Assembly: GCF_025907915.1 (NCBI RefSeq)
Contig: NZ_JAPAAF010000011.1
Location: forward strand, 1-64,000
DNA: 64,000 nucleotides
DNA from: Gaoshiqia sediminis
GTDB taxonomy: Bacteria; Bacteroidota; Bacteroidia; Bacteroidales; Prolixibacteraceae
Reading direction: 5' to 3'
Shown piece by piece: positions 17,416 through 26,891 of the stretch. Numbering within the stretch: the first letter of the stretch is position 1; every line of letters starts with the position of its first letter. The notes under the pieces were generated by a model. It saw nothing but the letters and a program-made list of their open reading frames with translations, searched no databases and was not told the DNA's origin. The translations under genes were made by a program, and so were the position numbers.

Positions 17416-17694
17416 ATGGAAAACCAAACCGTCAATCAAAAACCACCGAAAACCTGGTTGGTTGAATCAATCCTTGTTACGATACTGTGCTGCCTGCCTT
17501 TTGGCATTGTTGGTATTGTAAATGCCGCAAAAGTTGAATCCCGTTTTTATGCTGGAGATATTGCCGGTGCCGAGAGAGCTTCCAGCGAAGCCGGCAAGTG
17601 GACAAAAATAGGTTTCTTTATTGGCATTGCTGTGATTTTAATTTACATCATTTTAATGGTATTGGGTGTTGCTGCGGGAATCATGGCGAACTAA
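17416..17694 (+). CDS. CD225/dispanin family membrane protein
   Basis: A 92-residue inner-membrane protein with two hydrophobic helices. The family motif is clear: TWLVESILVTILCCLPFGIV, then NAAKVESRFYAGDIAGAERA, and a second helix at residues ~65-90. Bacterial CD225 proteins have no proven role. Its 3' end overlaps the DUF2752 gene, a pairing often seen in Bacteroidota. Confidence 0.9.
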   Translation: MENQTVNQKPPKTWLVESILVTILCCLPFGIVGIVNAAKVESRFYAGDIAGAERASSEAGKWTKIGFFIGIAVILIYIILMVLGVAAGIMAN

Positions 17695-18061
17695 GGTCAA
17701 GTGGGGGGTAATTCTTGTCTCGCTGGGATTTATTGCAATTTTTTACTGGAATTTTAATCCGGGAACAACGAGTTACTTCCCAAGTTGTCCATTCAAGGTT
17801 TTGACGGGCTACGATTGTGCCGGGTGCGGCTCACAACGTGCCATTCATTATTTGCTTCATTTTGATATCCCGGCAGCATATAAGGCAAATGCGTTGTTTG
17901 TAATCGCTATGCCGTATTTGTTACTGGGAGCAATATTGGATTTGATAAGAAAGCCTATTGGTTGTATGTTGAAAATCAGGAAATTCCTTTTCGGAACACG
18001 GGCAATTTTCGTTGTGCTGGCCGTTGTAATTACCTACTGGATTTTACGGAATGTCGTTTGA
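17666..18061 (+). CDS. DUF2752 membrane protein
   Basis: About 131 residues with three likely membrane helices. The DUF2752 core is clear: SCPFKVLTGYDCAGCGSQRA, then LLHFDIPAAYKANALFV. The Cys-x2-Cys-Gly pattern and the Asn in the next helix are conserved. The only usable starts are GTG (17666) or other non-ATG codons inside the CD225 gene, giving about 29 bp of overlap and probably coupled translation. Function is unknown. Confidence 0.85.
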   Translation: MLLRESWRTKVKWGVILVSLGFIAIFYWNFNPGTTSYFPSCPFKVLTGYDCAGCGSQRAIHYLLHFDIPAAYKANALFVIAMPYLLLGAILDLIRKPIGCMLKIRKFLFGTRAIFVVLAVVITYWILRNVV

Positions 18062-18074
18062 CGATTTTTATAGG

Positions 18075-18377
18075 CTAGAATGCCTTTGATAGTAAGATGG
18101 CAAAGGCATACACAAAAGTGGCCATCAGTACGCCCCGGGCTGCCAGGTCATGTTTCTTTTTGAAAAAATAAAGGAATAGCAACAAATTGGGGGTTACGCA
18201 CAGGGTTGCTAATTTCACCAATGCATGCAAGTGCCAAAGTCCCGTGAGATAATCTGTGAACGGTACTTTCTGTCCGCTGACAAGATACATCAGCAGAAAG
18301 ACGAAAACGGGTAAAATGATGCCCGGGATAAAGCCAATCCGGAGCCTGTTCTGGTTGAATTTTCCGCTGGTTGCCAT
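18075..18377 (-). CDS. Small membrane protein, unknown
   Basis: 100 residues with three predicted helices (IPGIILPVFVFLLMYLVSG, then LVKLATLCVTPNLLLFLYFF, and a C-terminal helix) and a KKKHD loop. No family is recognised. Its ATG overlaps the surE stop codon by one base (TAATG), so translation is probably coupled to surE, which hints at a conserved partnership in this lineage. Confidence 0.8.
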   Translation of the reverse strand: MATSGKFNQNRLRIGFIPGIILPVFVFLLMYLVSGQKVPFTDYLTGLWHLHALVKLATLCVTPNLLLFLYFFKKKHDLAARGVLMATFVYAFAILLSKAF

Positions 18378-19138
18378 TAAAATCTCCAGTTTTTCATTTG
18401 TTGGAAAGTTTCGTGGCAGGTCATGTCAACGGTAACAGGAACCACCGAAACGTACTGGTTGTCGAGGGCATGCATATCCGTGCCGGCCGTGTCCGGTTCA
18501 AAATTTTTGAAATAGCCGCTTAGCCAATAGTAATCACGCTGGTGGGGGTCAGTCCGTTTTTCAAGTTCTTCCACCCATTTTCCCGAGGTTTGGCGGCAAA
18601 CCTCAATACCTTTCACTTCGCCTTTGGGAATGTTCACGTTCAGACAGGTAAAATGAGGCAGCCCGTTTTCGGCAACAGCCTGAAAGATGCGCGCAACCAC
18701 CATTTTGGCCCGGGTGAAATCGGCATCCTGGGCATAGTCGCACAGTGAAAAACCCATAGAAGCTACCCCGTGCAAGCACCCCTCGATGGCAGCTCCCATT
18801 GTACCGGAATAAACTACGCTGATTGACGAGTTGGACCCGTGATTAATCCCTGAAACCACAAAATCGGGATGACGGTCCAGCAGATGATTGAAGCCGATTT
18901 TTACGCAATCAACCGGTGTGCCGTTGCACTTGAAAAGTGTATAGCCCTCTTCTTCCTTCATTTTGGTGGCACGTAGGGGTTTGTCCACCGTTATGGCGCT
19001 CGACATGCCCGACATGGCCACCTCCGGAACAACTACGACCACCTCGCCAAACAATCTCATCACTTCGGTAAGTTCCTTCAGTCCTTTGGCGTGGATGCCA
19101 TCATCATTGGTAACCAATATTAGCGGGCGGTCTTTCAT
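18377..19138 (-). CDS. surE: 5'/3'-nucleotidase SurE
   Basis: A 253-residue cytosolic metal-dependent phosphatase of nucleoside monophosphates and short polyphosphates. The motif ILVTNDDGIHAKGLKEL carries the metal-binding Asp pair, and SGINHGSNSS, YSGTMGAAIEG and the late LNVNIP are typical. Length is normal. It is the first gene of a two-gene unit with the membrane protein at 18075. In many Bacteroidota surE is directly next to lpxB, whereas here the CD225-DUF2752 pair lies between them on the opposite strand. Confidence 0.96.
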   Translation of the reverse strand: MKDRPLILVTNDDGIHAKGLKELTEVMRLFGEVVVVVPEVAMSGMSSAITVDKPLRATKMKEEEGYTLFKCNGTPVDCVKIGFNHLLDRHPDFVVSGINHGSNSSISVVYSGTMGAAIEGCLHGVASMGFSLCDYAQDADFTRAKMVVARIFQAVAENGLPHFTCLNVNIPKGEVKGIEVCRQTSGKWVEELEKRTDPHQRDYYWLSGYFKNFEPDTAGTDMHALDNQYVSVVPVTVDMTCHETFQQMKNWRF

Positions 19139-19361
19139 TTTGTCTTTGTTAATTTGAATCGCAAATATAACCTAAACGCCCCGAAAGTCAGTCTGATCAT
19201 CGGATAAATTCAGGTAATTATCTCGTAAAAAATCAGCTTGAACTCCAACTACTGAAATGCGTACAATGCAATGGCTAATAAATTTCGGAATAGATAAAGT
19301 GGTTGGAGCAACCAATGAGCTGTAAGGAATGTTGAAAATGATAATCTAAAATTGTAAAACC

Positions 19362-19745
19362 ATGAAAACATCAAAAAATGCCATTGTATGGGCCGAAATT
19401 CCGGTGTTGAATTTTGACCGGGCCAAGGAGTTTTATTCCAAATTATTGGATAGTCAGTTGTATGAACAGGTGATGGGCAAGCACCGGATGGGATTTTTGC
19501 CGATGGATCCTGATTCGAATGGCGTCGGAGGCGCAATTGTACAAGGGGAGGGTTGCACGCCCAGCAGTTTGGGGACCCGGGTCTTTCTGGATGCCGGAGA
19601 TGACTTGAAGCCGGTACTCGACCGTGTTGAATTTGCCGGTGGAATTGTCATTATTCCCAAAACCCTGATTACCGAAGAGATTGGTTATTTTGCCCTTTTT
19701 GAGGATACCGAAGGAAACCACGTAGGTTTGCATTCAAAAAAATAG
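19362..19745 (+). CDS. VOC family (glyoxalase-like) protein
   Basis: A 127-residue cytosolic protein of the vicinal oxygen chelate fold. The N-terminal half reads VWAEIPVLNFDRAKEFYSKL and the C-terminal half ends in YFALFEDTEGNHVGLHS, both typical of the glyoxalase/bleomycin-resistance group. Metal ligands are not certain (Glu in the first strand, Glu near the end). Family members range from glyoxalases to antibiotic-binding proteins, so the activity is unknown. Confidence 0.85.
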   Translation: MKTSKNAIVWAEIPVLNFDRAKEFYSKLLDSQLYEQVMGKHRMGFLPMDPDSNGVGGAIVQGEGCTPSSLGTRVFLDAGDDLKPVLDRVEFAGGIVIIPKTLITEEIGYFALFEDTEGNHVGLHSKK

Positions 19746-19756
19746 ACTGAACAGAT

Positions 19757-19784
19757 AGGCCGGTTATCCCGGCTTTTCTTTTAG
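19757..19784 (+). terminator. Terminator after VOC gene
   Basis: Short GC stem GCCGG / CCGGC followed by TTTTCTTTT, 13 bp past the stop codon. Confidence 0.6.
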
Positions 19785-19828
19785 GGGAAGAATCCGTAAA
19801 TTGGGGCCATTAACTTAACTCAATTACC

Positions 19829-20731
19829 ATGAAACTTACTTCCTCTCGCCGTTCATTCCTGAAAAACGGAAGTCTTGCTGCAGCTGCAAGTGCGCTCGTT
19901 TTAACTAACCTCAACGGCTGTCAACCTGAAAACAAGGCATTAAAAAAGCCGGGGCAAACGCCCAATACCAAATTTGCTGTCAATATCGAGATTTGGTGGA
20001 AAGACCTCCCGGTGTTGGATCGCCTGGAGAAAACCGCCGAACTGGGTTTTCCCGGAATCGAGTTTTGGAGTTACGCAGATAAAGACCTGGATGCCATGGC
20101 AGCCAAATGCCAGGAGCTTGGTCTGAGCATCCGACAATTTACGGCCTGGGGGTTCGAGCCGGGCATGAACAATCCGGCCAATCACGATTTGTTTGAGGAG
20201 AAGATCAAAGAGGCCATTCAGGTAGCCAAAAAACTGAATTGCCCGAAAGCCACGGTGGTAGGAGGAAACGATCAGGAAGGCATGAGCCGGGAGGAAATGC
20301 ACGAAAATATCATCACTGCCCTTAAGCGGGTGAAACCCTTGGTGGAAGAAGCCGGGCTGATGCTGATCCTGGAACCCATGAACATCCGGGTTGACCATAA
20401 AGGGCATTCGTTGTACGGAAGCCCTGACGCTGTGCGAATTTGCCGCGAAGTGAATTCGCCCATGGTGAAAATTAACTGGGACCTCTATCACATGCACATT
20501 TCCGAAGGTGACCTGTGCGGACACCTAAACGAAGGGTTCGATCAGGTTGGCTATATCCAGGTGGCCGACCATCCGGGGCGAAAAGAACCGGGCACAGGAG
20601 AAATTTACTATCCGCGTGTGTTCAAAGAACTGAAGACACTGGGTTATGACGGCTACGTGGGACTGGAATGCTGGCCGCTGGAAGGCGAACTTGCGGCAGC
20701 AGCCCGGGTCGCTCAGGCCGATAAGTGGTAG
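19829..20731 (+). CDS. Exported sugar isomerase/epimerase-like TIM barrel (hydroxypyruvate isomerase type)
   Basis: A 300-residue TIM-barrel of the xylose isomerase-like AP endonuclease 2 superfamily. It carries a Tat-like signal (SSRRSFLKNGSLAAAASALV, with a Cys at about 31 that could also be lipidated), so it acts outside the cytoplasm. The barrel shows FAVNIEIWWKDLPVLDRLEK, LEPMNIRVDHKGHSLYG, KINWDLYHMHISEGDL and a late GYVGLECWP, close to hydroxypyruvate isomerase. The metal ligands Glu/Asp/His/Glu appear complete. The export signal makes a role in sugar or sugar-acid processing in the periplasm more likely than glyoxylate metabolism. Confidence 0.85.
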   Translation: MKLTSSRRSFLKNGSLAAAASALVLTNLNGCQPENKALKKPGQTPNTKFAVNIEIWWKDLPVLDRLEKTAELGFPGIEFWSYADKDLDAMAAKCQELGLSIRQFTAWGFEPGMNNPANHDLFEEKIKEAIQVAKKLNCPKATVVGGNDQEGMSREEMHENIITALKRVKPLVEEAGLMLILEPMNIRVDHKGHSLYGSPDAVRICREVNSPMVKINWDLYHMHISEGDLCGHLNEGFDQVGYIQVADHPGRKEPGTGEIYYPRVFKELKTLGYDGYVGLECWPLEGELAAAARVAQADKW

Positions 20732-20749
20732 CCCGGCAGGATTAAAAGA

Positions 20750-20800
20750 TCAGCGGCAAAAGCATACGGTGGAGAACTGCTGCTTTTGCCGCTTTCTTTT
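20750..20800. terminator. Bidirectional terminator
   Basis: A perfect 13-bp stem (AGCGGCAAAAGCA / TGCTTTTGCCGCT) with flanking T-rich DNA lies between two convergent genes. Confidence 0.85.
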
Positions 20801-20811
20801 AAATGAAGTTT

Positions 20812-21978
20812 TCAGCTTAAAAACAAGGCGATAGATACGCCGATAAACGTGCCGATTACATAGCCCAGGATACCCACCAGGATGCCCGGTGTGATCAGTT
20901 TTTTTTGCCCAAGCGAGGCGGCCATGGGGGCTGCTACCGAAGGCCCCATGATATTGGCCGCTGACGAAACCACCACTTCATATACATCCAGCTTGAACAG
21001 TCGGGCTGTTGCCAGCAATACCAGCAGATGAACCAACAATACGACCAGGTAAAATCCCAATACAGCAGGGCCTACCTGCAACATGTCGTTCAGGTTGGTG
21101 GCTGCGCCAATGGTGGCCAGAAATAGATACATCATCCATAAACCTATGGAAAAGGCAGTGTCCTCAAGTGCTTTCAATCGTTTGGGAAAGAGGTTGGCAA
21201 CCAAAACAGAGAGTACGGTGATGATCAGGATGCTCATATTCATCCGGGTCGAGAAAAAGTGCTGGAAGATTTCTTCGAGCAGCATGCCGGCCCCGGCAAT
21301 GGCGGCGGCTAAAAACACCGATAGGGCAATCCGTTCCAAGGTGATGGGGGTGGCGGAACTCTCTTCCGGTATTGACGGTTCGCGGTTTTCCGCTTTTTCC
21401 TTTACAAAAAAGCGTTGCAACAGCCGGACGGAAGGAACAGCGATCAGGAGCAAAACAAAAAGGTTGGCTGCGAAATTATCCACGGCAATAGTGGCCGAAA
21501 AAAGCGGGTGTGTGCTGAAGTTCAGGATTTCGCCGGTAGCTACAAAGTTCATACTCCCGCCAATTAGCGTGGCTGCAATAACTCCGGCCGTGCTCGCCGA
21601 ATCTGGCCCCAAGTCGATGAGGGCGTAGGCCAAAAAGCAACCCAATACCACGCCGATAGCTCCGATGGTGTAGGCAACGAGCAATTTTCCACCTTCCCGG
21701 ATAATCCGTCCAAGGTTAGAGCCCACCAACAGCATAGGGATCGACAGTGGGACAAACCAGTCGAAAACCAGGTTGTAAACGGGAACCGGAACGTCGGTTC
21801 CGGAAGCTGCCGGTACTACGCCGGTCATTGATAAAATGGACATCAGGACCATCGTGACCAGAATGCCGGAAACCTTGCCCAGCCATTTTTTGTGTTCGGA
21901 CCAAATGCCAAGAGCCGCAGCGCCCAGCAAAACGGCAAAAAGCAATAAATGATTTTCGTAGGAAATTAACGGGAACAT
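20812..21978 (-). CDS. DUF819 family membrane protein
   Basis: A 388-residue inner-membrane protein with about ten helices and few loops. The pattern of DUF819 (YjcL-like) is clear: early ISYENHLLLFAVLLGAAALG, FVPLSIPMLLVGSNLGRIIR, and LIGGSMNFVATGEI. DUF819 proteins look like secondary transporters, with substrate unknown. Transcribed alone toward the terminator it shares with the sugar isomerase-like gene. Confidence 0.9.
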   Translation of the reverse strand: MFPLISYENHLLLFAVLLGAAALGIWSEHKKWLGKVSGILVTMVLMSILSMTGVVPAASGTDVPVPVYNLVFDWFVPLSIPMLLVGSNLGRIIREGGKLLVAYTIGAIGVVLGCFLAYALIDLGPDSASTAGVIAATLIGGSMNFVATGEILNFSTHPLFSATIAVDNFAANLFVLLLIAVPSVRLLQRFFVKEKAENREPSIPEESSATPITLERIALSVFLAAAIAGAGMLLEEIFQHFFSTRMNMSILIITVLSVLVANLFPKRLKALEDTAFSIGLWMMYLFLATIGAATNLNDMLQVGPAVLGFYLVVLLVHLLVLLATARLFKLDVYEVVVSSAANIMGPSVAAPMAASLGQKKLITPGILVGILGYVIGTFIGVSIALFLS

Positions 21979-22235
21979 ACCATATTATTATAGTAGGGGG
22001 ATGCCCTTGTTTTCTGTGGGGTAAAAATAAGGAGAACTATCTTGAACGGGACAGATTTCCCTTTTTATTTCTGCATTGACTCAGATTTAGTGCTGTAGGG
22101 ATGTGAATAGATGTGAAAAAATGTTATAAAAAATATTCACATTCTGAAAATACTTATGAAAAAAATTACAAAAGTATATGTCTGTGTGAAAATTATATTT
22201 TAATATTGTATGAATGAATCGAAAATAAGTCAGCA

Positions 22236-23480
22236 ATGGTTTTACACCGGAAGGAAGACACCCAAAGGATGGCTATCAGCGAGCTGAAGCGATACAAGCT
22301 GCGGATGCAGATCATCCGCCTGTTGTATAAGCGGAACTTGCAATCGGCCTCGGCGCTGAGCAAAAAAATCAATGTCAGCCTGCCTACAGTGCGTTCCATT
22401 CTGGAAGATCTCATTGAAGAGAAGGTGGTGGTTGCCTCCGGCACCGGCAACTCGCAGGGCGGACGCAAGCCCACCATCTACAGCCTGTCCGGAGACGCCT
22501 TTTTTATTCTGGCCATTGAGTTGGGCCAATACCGGGGCAAAGCTGTCATTTTTAACAGTTTGAACGAGGAAGTATTGCCGGTAGTTGGTTTCGAGACTAA
22601 TATTGACGATCCGAAACTGGAAGAAAAGATGGAGAAGGTTATTGGTGAGTTGCTGACACGAGCAGGCCTTCAACCAGACGAACTCTCTGCCATTGGTGTA
22701 AGTATGCCCGGGTTGGTGGATTCGGAAACCGGGATCAACCGAACCATAAAAAGAACCGAGGATAGAAATATTGCTGCCCGTCTGACCAAACGATTCGGCA
22801 TCCGTACCTACATCGAAAACGATGCGCGGATGCAGGGCTTGGGCGAATTTGTGTTCGGGAAGGCAAAAAATACCAACAATACGCTGATTATTAATTGGAA
22901 CTGGGGACTTGGGCTGGGCATGGTCCTGAACGGTGACATTTACAGCGGTGCAACTGGTTGTGCGGGCGAGCTGAGTCACATCCGCATTATGGAAAATGGC
23001 AAGCTCTGCGACTGCGGTAAACGGGGCTGTCTGCAAACCATTGCCGGGGCACAGCATCTGCTGGATATGGCCAGGGAAGAAATTGCCCGCGGCACCATTT
23101 CGCAGCTGACCAGTCAGTTCGGGGAACGTCCGCAGGAGCTCACCCCGGACGACATCATCAACTGCGCCAAAAAGGGTGACGAGCTTTCCATCTCGCTGCT
23201 CACCACCATCAGCACCAACCTGGCCTGGGGGATCTCCATCCTCATTCAACTGTACAATCCCGAACTGATTGTGCTGAACGGCCCGCTCACCCAGGCCGGA
23301 CAATTCATCCTCATTCCGGTGCAACATGCGCTTAATCAATATTGTCTGAAAAATATATCAGAAAACGTCCGCATAGAGATATCTGAAATGGGCGACCACT
23401 CGGGGCTGAAAGGCGTAGCGGTCATGGTGTTTCAAAATATCTTCCGCGACAAATCCATGGATATTAATATGAATAACTAG
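22236..23480 (+). CDS. ROK family regulator or kinase (NagC/XylR type)
   Basis: 414 residues. Residues ~15-85 form a winged-helix DNA-binding domain (ALSKKINVSLPTVRSILEDL), and residues ~90-400 a ROK sugar-kinase fold. ROK features seen: IENDARMQGLGE with the conserved Asp, NWNWGLGLGMVLNG in place of the usual W-G-T-G-I-G-x-G, GCAGELSHI, and CDCGKRGCLQTIAG. The last departs from the consensus CxCGxxGCxE by Gln for Glu. The altered glycine loop and the HTH suggest a regulator rather than an active kinase. It lies 43 bp upstream of SusC and probably controls that pair by sensing a sugar. Confidence 0.88.
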   Translation: MVLHRKEDTQRMAISELKRYKLRMQIIRLLYKRNLQSASALSKKINVSLPTVRSILEDLIEEKVVVASGTGNSQGGRKPTIYSLSGDAFFILAIELGQYRGKAVIFNSLNEEVLPVVGFETNIDDPKLEEKMEKVIGELLTRAGLQPDELSAIGVSMPGLVDSETGINRTIKRTEDRNIAARLTKRFGIRTYIENDARMQGLGEFVFGKAKNTNNTLIINWNWGLGLGMVLNGDIYSGATGCAGELSHIRIMENGKLCDCGKRGCLQTIAGAQHLLDMAREEIARGTISQLTSQFGERPQELTPDDIINCAKKGDELSISLLTTISTNLAWGISILIQLYNPELIVLNGPLTQAGQFILIPVQHALNQYCLKNISENVRIEISEMGDHSGLKGVAVMVFQNIFRDKSMDINMNN

Positions 23481-23523
23481 CTCTCTTTAATCATTATTTT
23501 ATATCTATTATGTTCTAAAAATT

Positions 23524-26500
23524 ATGCTTATGAATCGAAAATTAAACTTGTCTAAAAGGTGGTTGACAACTTTTGTCGCACTTTTTATGGGAGTTGGCAT
23601 CCTGATGGCCCAAGAGGTCAATCTTTCAGGAACCGTAACCGGATCTGAAGATGGAATGCCACTTCCCGGAGTATCCGTACTCGAAAAAGGAACTACGCGC
23701 GGAACTGTTACCAACATTGACGGAAAATATACTATTTCCGTACAAAGAGGGGCAGTTGTTGTATTCTCTTTCATCGGGATGCAAGCTCATGAGTACACAG
23801 CTCAGAATTCAATGACTTACGATGTTATTTTGCACCCTGAAACTACCGGTTTGGATGAAGTGGTTGTTACTGCATTGGGTATCAAACGGGAGAAAAAGGC
23901 ACTCGGTTATTCTGTTAGTTCCATTAAATCGGATGAATTGGTTAAAGGAGGGATTCCTATTAACCCATTGACTTCACTTTACGGTAAAGCATCCGGGGTA
24001 AGGGTTTCCGGGACTGCAAACGGACCAACCGGCGGTATGGTCATTAACATCCGAAATTCGGTATCATTGACATCTTCATCATCTACCCGACCATTGTTTG
24101 TTGTTGACGGGATTCCAATTTTTGATGAACATACGGGAACAAGTGGGAACGATAGAACCGGACGCGATAAAGGAACCGGAATCAACGACATCAATGCTGA
24201 AGATATTGAATCTATCGAAATCCTGAAAGGTGCAAAAGCCTCGGTTTTATATGGTTATGCAGGGGCAAATGGCGTTGTGTTAATAACAACTAAATCTGGC
24301 TCAAAGAAAAAAGGGCTTGGTATTGAGGTAAATTCCAGCTATACCTGGGACAATGTTGCTTATTTGCCGAAGCTTCAAAACGAATTCGGATCTGGATCCA
24401 GTGTGGGGTATGCGACTCCAGATGCCGAATTAACAGATGCCGATGGATTTAAATACAAAGATGTAAATGGCATTCTTACGCCAGTATATTATAGTGATGG
24501 TGGCGCCGGATTCGGACCAAGGATGGATGGGCGCAAGATTTTATGGTGGGATGGTGTAATGAGACCATATACCCCTCAACCGGACAATCATAAAGATATA
24601 TTTAAAACAGGGCATTTACGGACAAATGGGTTTTCACTATCCAATGCCGGCGAACTGGGGAATATTCGTTTCGGGTACACCAATAAAAATTTTGAAAGTA
24701 CAGTTCTTGGCGCATACCAAGATAACCATATCTTCAGCTTCAACGGTAAATTGAATATTTCAGATAAAATAAGAGCTAACTACATCAGTAATTATTACTA
24801 CACATTCAACCATAATGCCCCGTTTAGGATGCAGGATGGTCTGGTGACATTCGGTATCAACCGTGATATGAAAACGGAGTTATGGGAACAGCATATTACC
24901 GATGAAACAGGAATCTACTGGTATTTCAGGGACAGGAATAAAGCAGAAATGGCAGGTGCTTTAGTCGGATCATTGGGTGCGCCATATTATTGGAATCAAA
25001 CCCAAAATGATTTTGATGAAACCAGGCACCACCTTTTGCAATCGATTAATTTAGAAATTGACTTTACGGACTGGTTATCACTTACGCTTCGCTCAGGTTT
25101 TGATATGACGCGAAAACTTAACGAAGTTAAAAAGAAGGTGATCAAACCTTTAGGTGAAGATGCTTACCAAGGCTTTTATTCTGTTGACGAAAGGAATATC
25201 ATCAACTTTTACAACAATGCCTATCTAAATTTCGATAAAAAGATTAATGACGATTTTGGTATTAGTGGTCTGGTAGGATTCGTTTACGAGAATTTTTCCG
25301 ATCGCAATGTCATGTCAACAACTACAAATTTCCTTGTCGAAAACTGGTTTTCCTTGTCAAACAGTAGTAATGATGTAAAATCAGAAGGTTGGGGCAGTAG
25401 GAGATCAAGTGTACTGTATGGAGTTCTGGCTTCTGCCCAGCTTTCGTATAAAGATCAGCTCTATATTGAGGTTCAAGGACGAAACGACTGGTCATCGATC
25501 TTACCACCGAAAAACAACAGTTACTTTTACCCCGGAGCAAGTTTCTCGTGGATTGCCAGCGAAACATTGGAATTGCCGGATGTAATTAAATATGCGAAAC
25601 TAAGAGGATCGTTTGCTGATGTTGGACGCCCAGGGCCGATTTATTTCGGAAACCTCGCCTTTGACATAAACAGTTATGGCGGAATTCCTTATGCAACAGC
25701 ATCATCAGATATGCCTCCGGCTGATTTTGAAGCTGGTCTCGCTGAAGGGAAATTGCCTCCTGAAAACCTGAAACCAGAAAGAAAACGTGAATTTGAGGTT
25801 GGTTTCGAGATGAGCTTTTTCGAAGGAAACCGTTTGTCGGTTGATTTCTCTTGGTTTAAATCAAACATTTATGACCAAATCATCGGGTTGAATGTGCCGA
25901 AATCATCAGGCGTTAATAGAATTATTGTGAATGCCGGGGATATTGAGAACTCGGGGCTTGAGTTGCAGTTAACCGGGAAACCGCTTGTCACAAAAGATTT
26001 CCAGTGGCAAACAACCTTAAATCTGGCAAAATACAATACCAAAATCATTGAGCTGTCGAAAGGAGTTGAAATCCTTCCGTTATGGGGCATTACCGGCGCG
26101 AAGATGGAAGCCCGGGTTGGTGGCGAATACGGCGAGATTTATATCAACCCATGGAAGCGCGACGACAATGGTAATTTGGTGATTAACACATCTACCGGTG
26201 TTTACGATTTTGATAAAGAACAGCAAAAGAAAGTTGGAAAACAGATTCCTGATATTACCGGAGGATTCAATACAAATTTCTCCTTTAAAGGCTTGTTCCT
26301 CGATTTTGACTTCGATTTCCAATTTGGAGGGACATTGATCTCTCAAACCAATATGTACCTAAAAGGAAACGGAACAGGTACTGAATCTTTAAAATACCGG
26401 GATGAGGCTCGTGGGGGGCGTCCATATTATGTAAATACAAGTAACCAGCTTATTCCACTTGACTCTCATTCAGCTGCCGCTCCTACTGATTCCAAATATG

Positions 26501-26880
26501 ATTTCATTCTGCACGACGGGGTAATTTTACCTGGTGTAAAACCCGATGGGGCACAAAATGACATCTTAATTTCAGCGCAGCAATACTACGAAAGAACATA
26601 CTGGCAGGGAGGTATGGATATCGCTGAGGATGCGATCTACAAAAGCGATTACATCTCATTCCGCCGGGTGACTTTGGGATATGAATTACCTAAAAAACTT
26701 TTACAGAAATCGTTCCTGACCAACGTAAGACTGTCTGTATTTGGGAACAACCTGGCCTACTTGTATAAAGCTGTTCCTAACGTTACTCCCGAGTCGTATG
26801 CCGGGACGAATGAGTTTACCGAGTATTCCGGTATTCCCGGCGTAAGAAGTATCGGTTGTGAAATAAAATTAGGATTTTAA
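23524..26880 (+). CDS. SusC-like TonB-dependent outer-membrane receptor
   Basis: 1,118 residues, outer membrane. Signal peptide up to about LMAQE. Then a CarboxypepD_reg-like domain (residues ~35-110; LSGTVTGSEDGMPLPGVSVL), the plug with EVVVTALGIKREKKALGYSV (~115) and ILKGAKASVLYGYAGANGVV, and a 22-strand barrel ending in the typical aromatic residue (IKLGF). SusC-type receptors import oligosaccharides with the partner SusD lid. An in-frame second ATG at 23530 is equally possible. The gene lies between the ROK regulator and its SusD, and no glycoside hydrolase gene is near, so the substrate is not indicated. Confidence 0.97.
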   Translation: MLMNRKLNLSKRWLTTFVALFMGVGILMAQEVNLSGTVTGSEDGMPLPGVSVLEKGTTRGTVTNIDGKYTISVQRGAVVVFSFIGMQAHEYTAQNSMTYDVILHPETTGLDEVVVTALGIKREKKALGYSVSSIKSDELVKGGIPINPLTSLYGKASGVRVSGTANGPTGGMVINIRNSVSLTSSSSTRPLFVVDGIPIFDEHTGTSGNDRTGRDKGTGINDINAEDIESIEILKGAKASVLYGYAGANGVVLITTKSGSKKKGLGIEVNSSYTWDNVAYLPKLQNEFGSGSSVGYATPDAELTDADGFKYKDVNGILTPVYYSDGGAGFGPRMDGRKILWWDGVMRPYTPQPDNHKDIFKTGHLRTNGFSLSNAGELGNIRFGYTNKNFESTVLGAYQDNHIFSFNGKLNISDKIRANYISNYYYTFNHNAPFRMQDGLVTFGINRDMKTELWEQHITDETGIYWYFRDRNKAEMAGALVGSLGAPYYWNQTQNDFDETRHHLLQSINLEIDFTDWLSLTLRSGFDMTRKLNEVKKKVIKPLGEDAYQGFYSVDERNIINFYNNAYLNFDKKINDDFGISGLVGFVYENFSDRNVMSTTTNFLVENWFSLSNSSNDVKSEGWGSRRSSVLYGVLASAQLSYKDQLYIEVQGRNDWSSILPPKNNSYFYPGASFSWIASETLELPDVIKYAKLRGSFADVGRPGPIYFGNLAFDINSYGGIPYATASSDMPPADFEAGLAEGKLPPENLKPERKREFEVGFEMSFFEGNRLSVDFSWFKSNIYDQIIGLNVPKSSGVNRIIVNAGDIENSGLELQLTGKPLVTKDFQWQTTLNLAKYNTKIIELSKGVEILPLWGITGAKMEARVGGEYGEIYINPWKRDDNGNLVINTSTGVYDFDKEQQKKVGKQIPDITGGFNTNFSFKGLFLDFDFDFQFGGTLISQTNMYLKGNGTGTESLKYRDEARGGRPYYVNTSNQLIPLDSHSAAAPTDSKYDFILHDGVILPGVKPDGAQNDILISAQQYYERTYWQGGMDIAEDAIYKSDYISFRRVTLGYELPKKLLQKSFLTNVRLSVFGNNLAYLYKAVPNVTPESYAGTNEFTEYSGIPGVRSIGCEIKLGF

Positions 26881-26891
26881 AAATTACCACA

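Noticed and set aside
17291-17521. 76-codon frame before the CD225 gene
   Set aside because: It overlaps the CD225 gene in another frame and is AT-rich with no family pattern.
22242-23339. 365-codon minus-strand frame
   Set aside because: Antisense to the ROK gene, with no recognisable domain.
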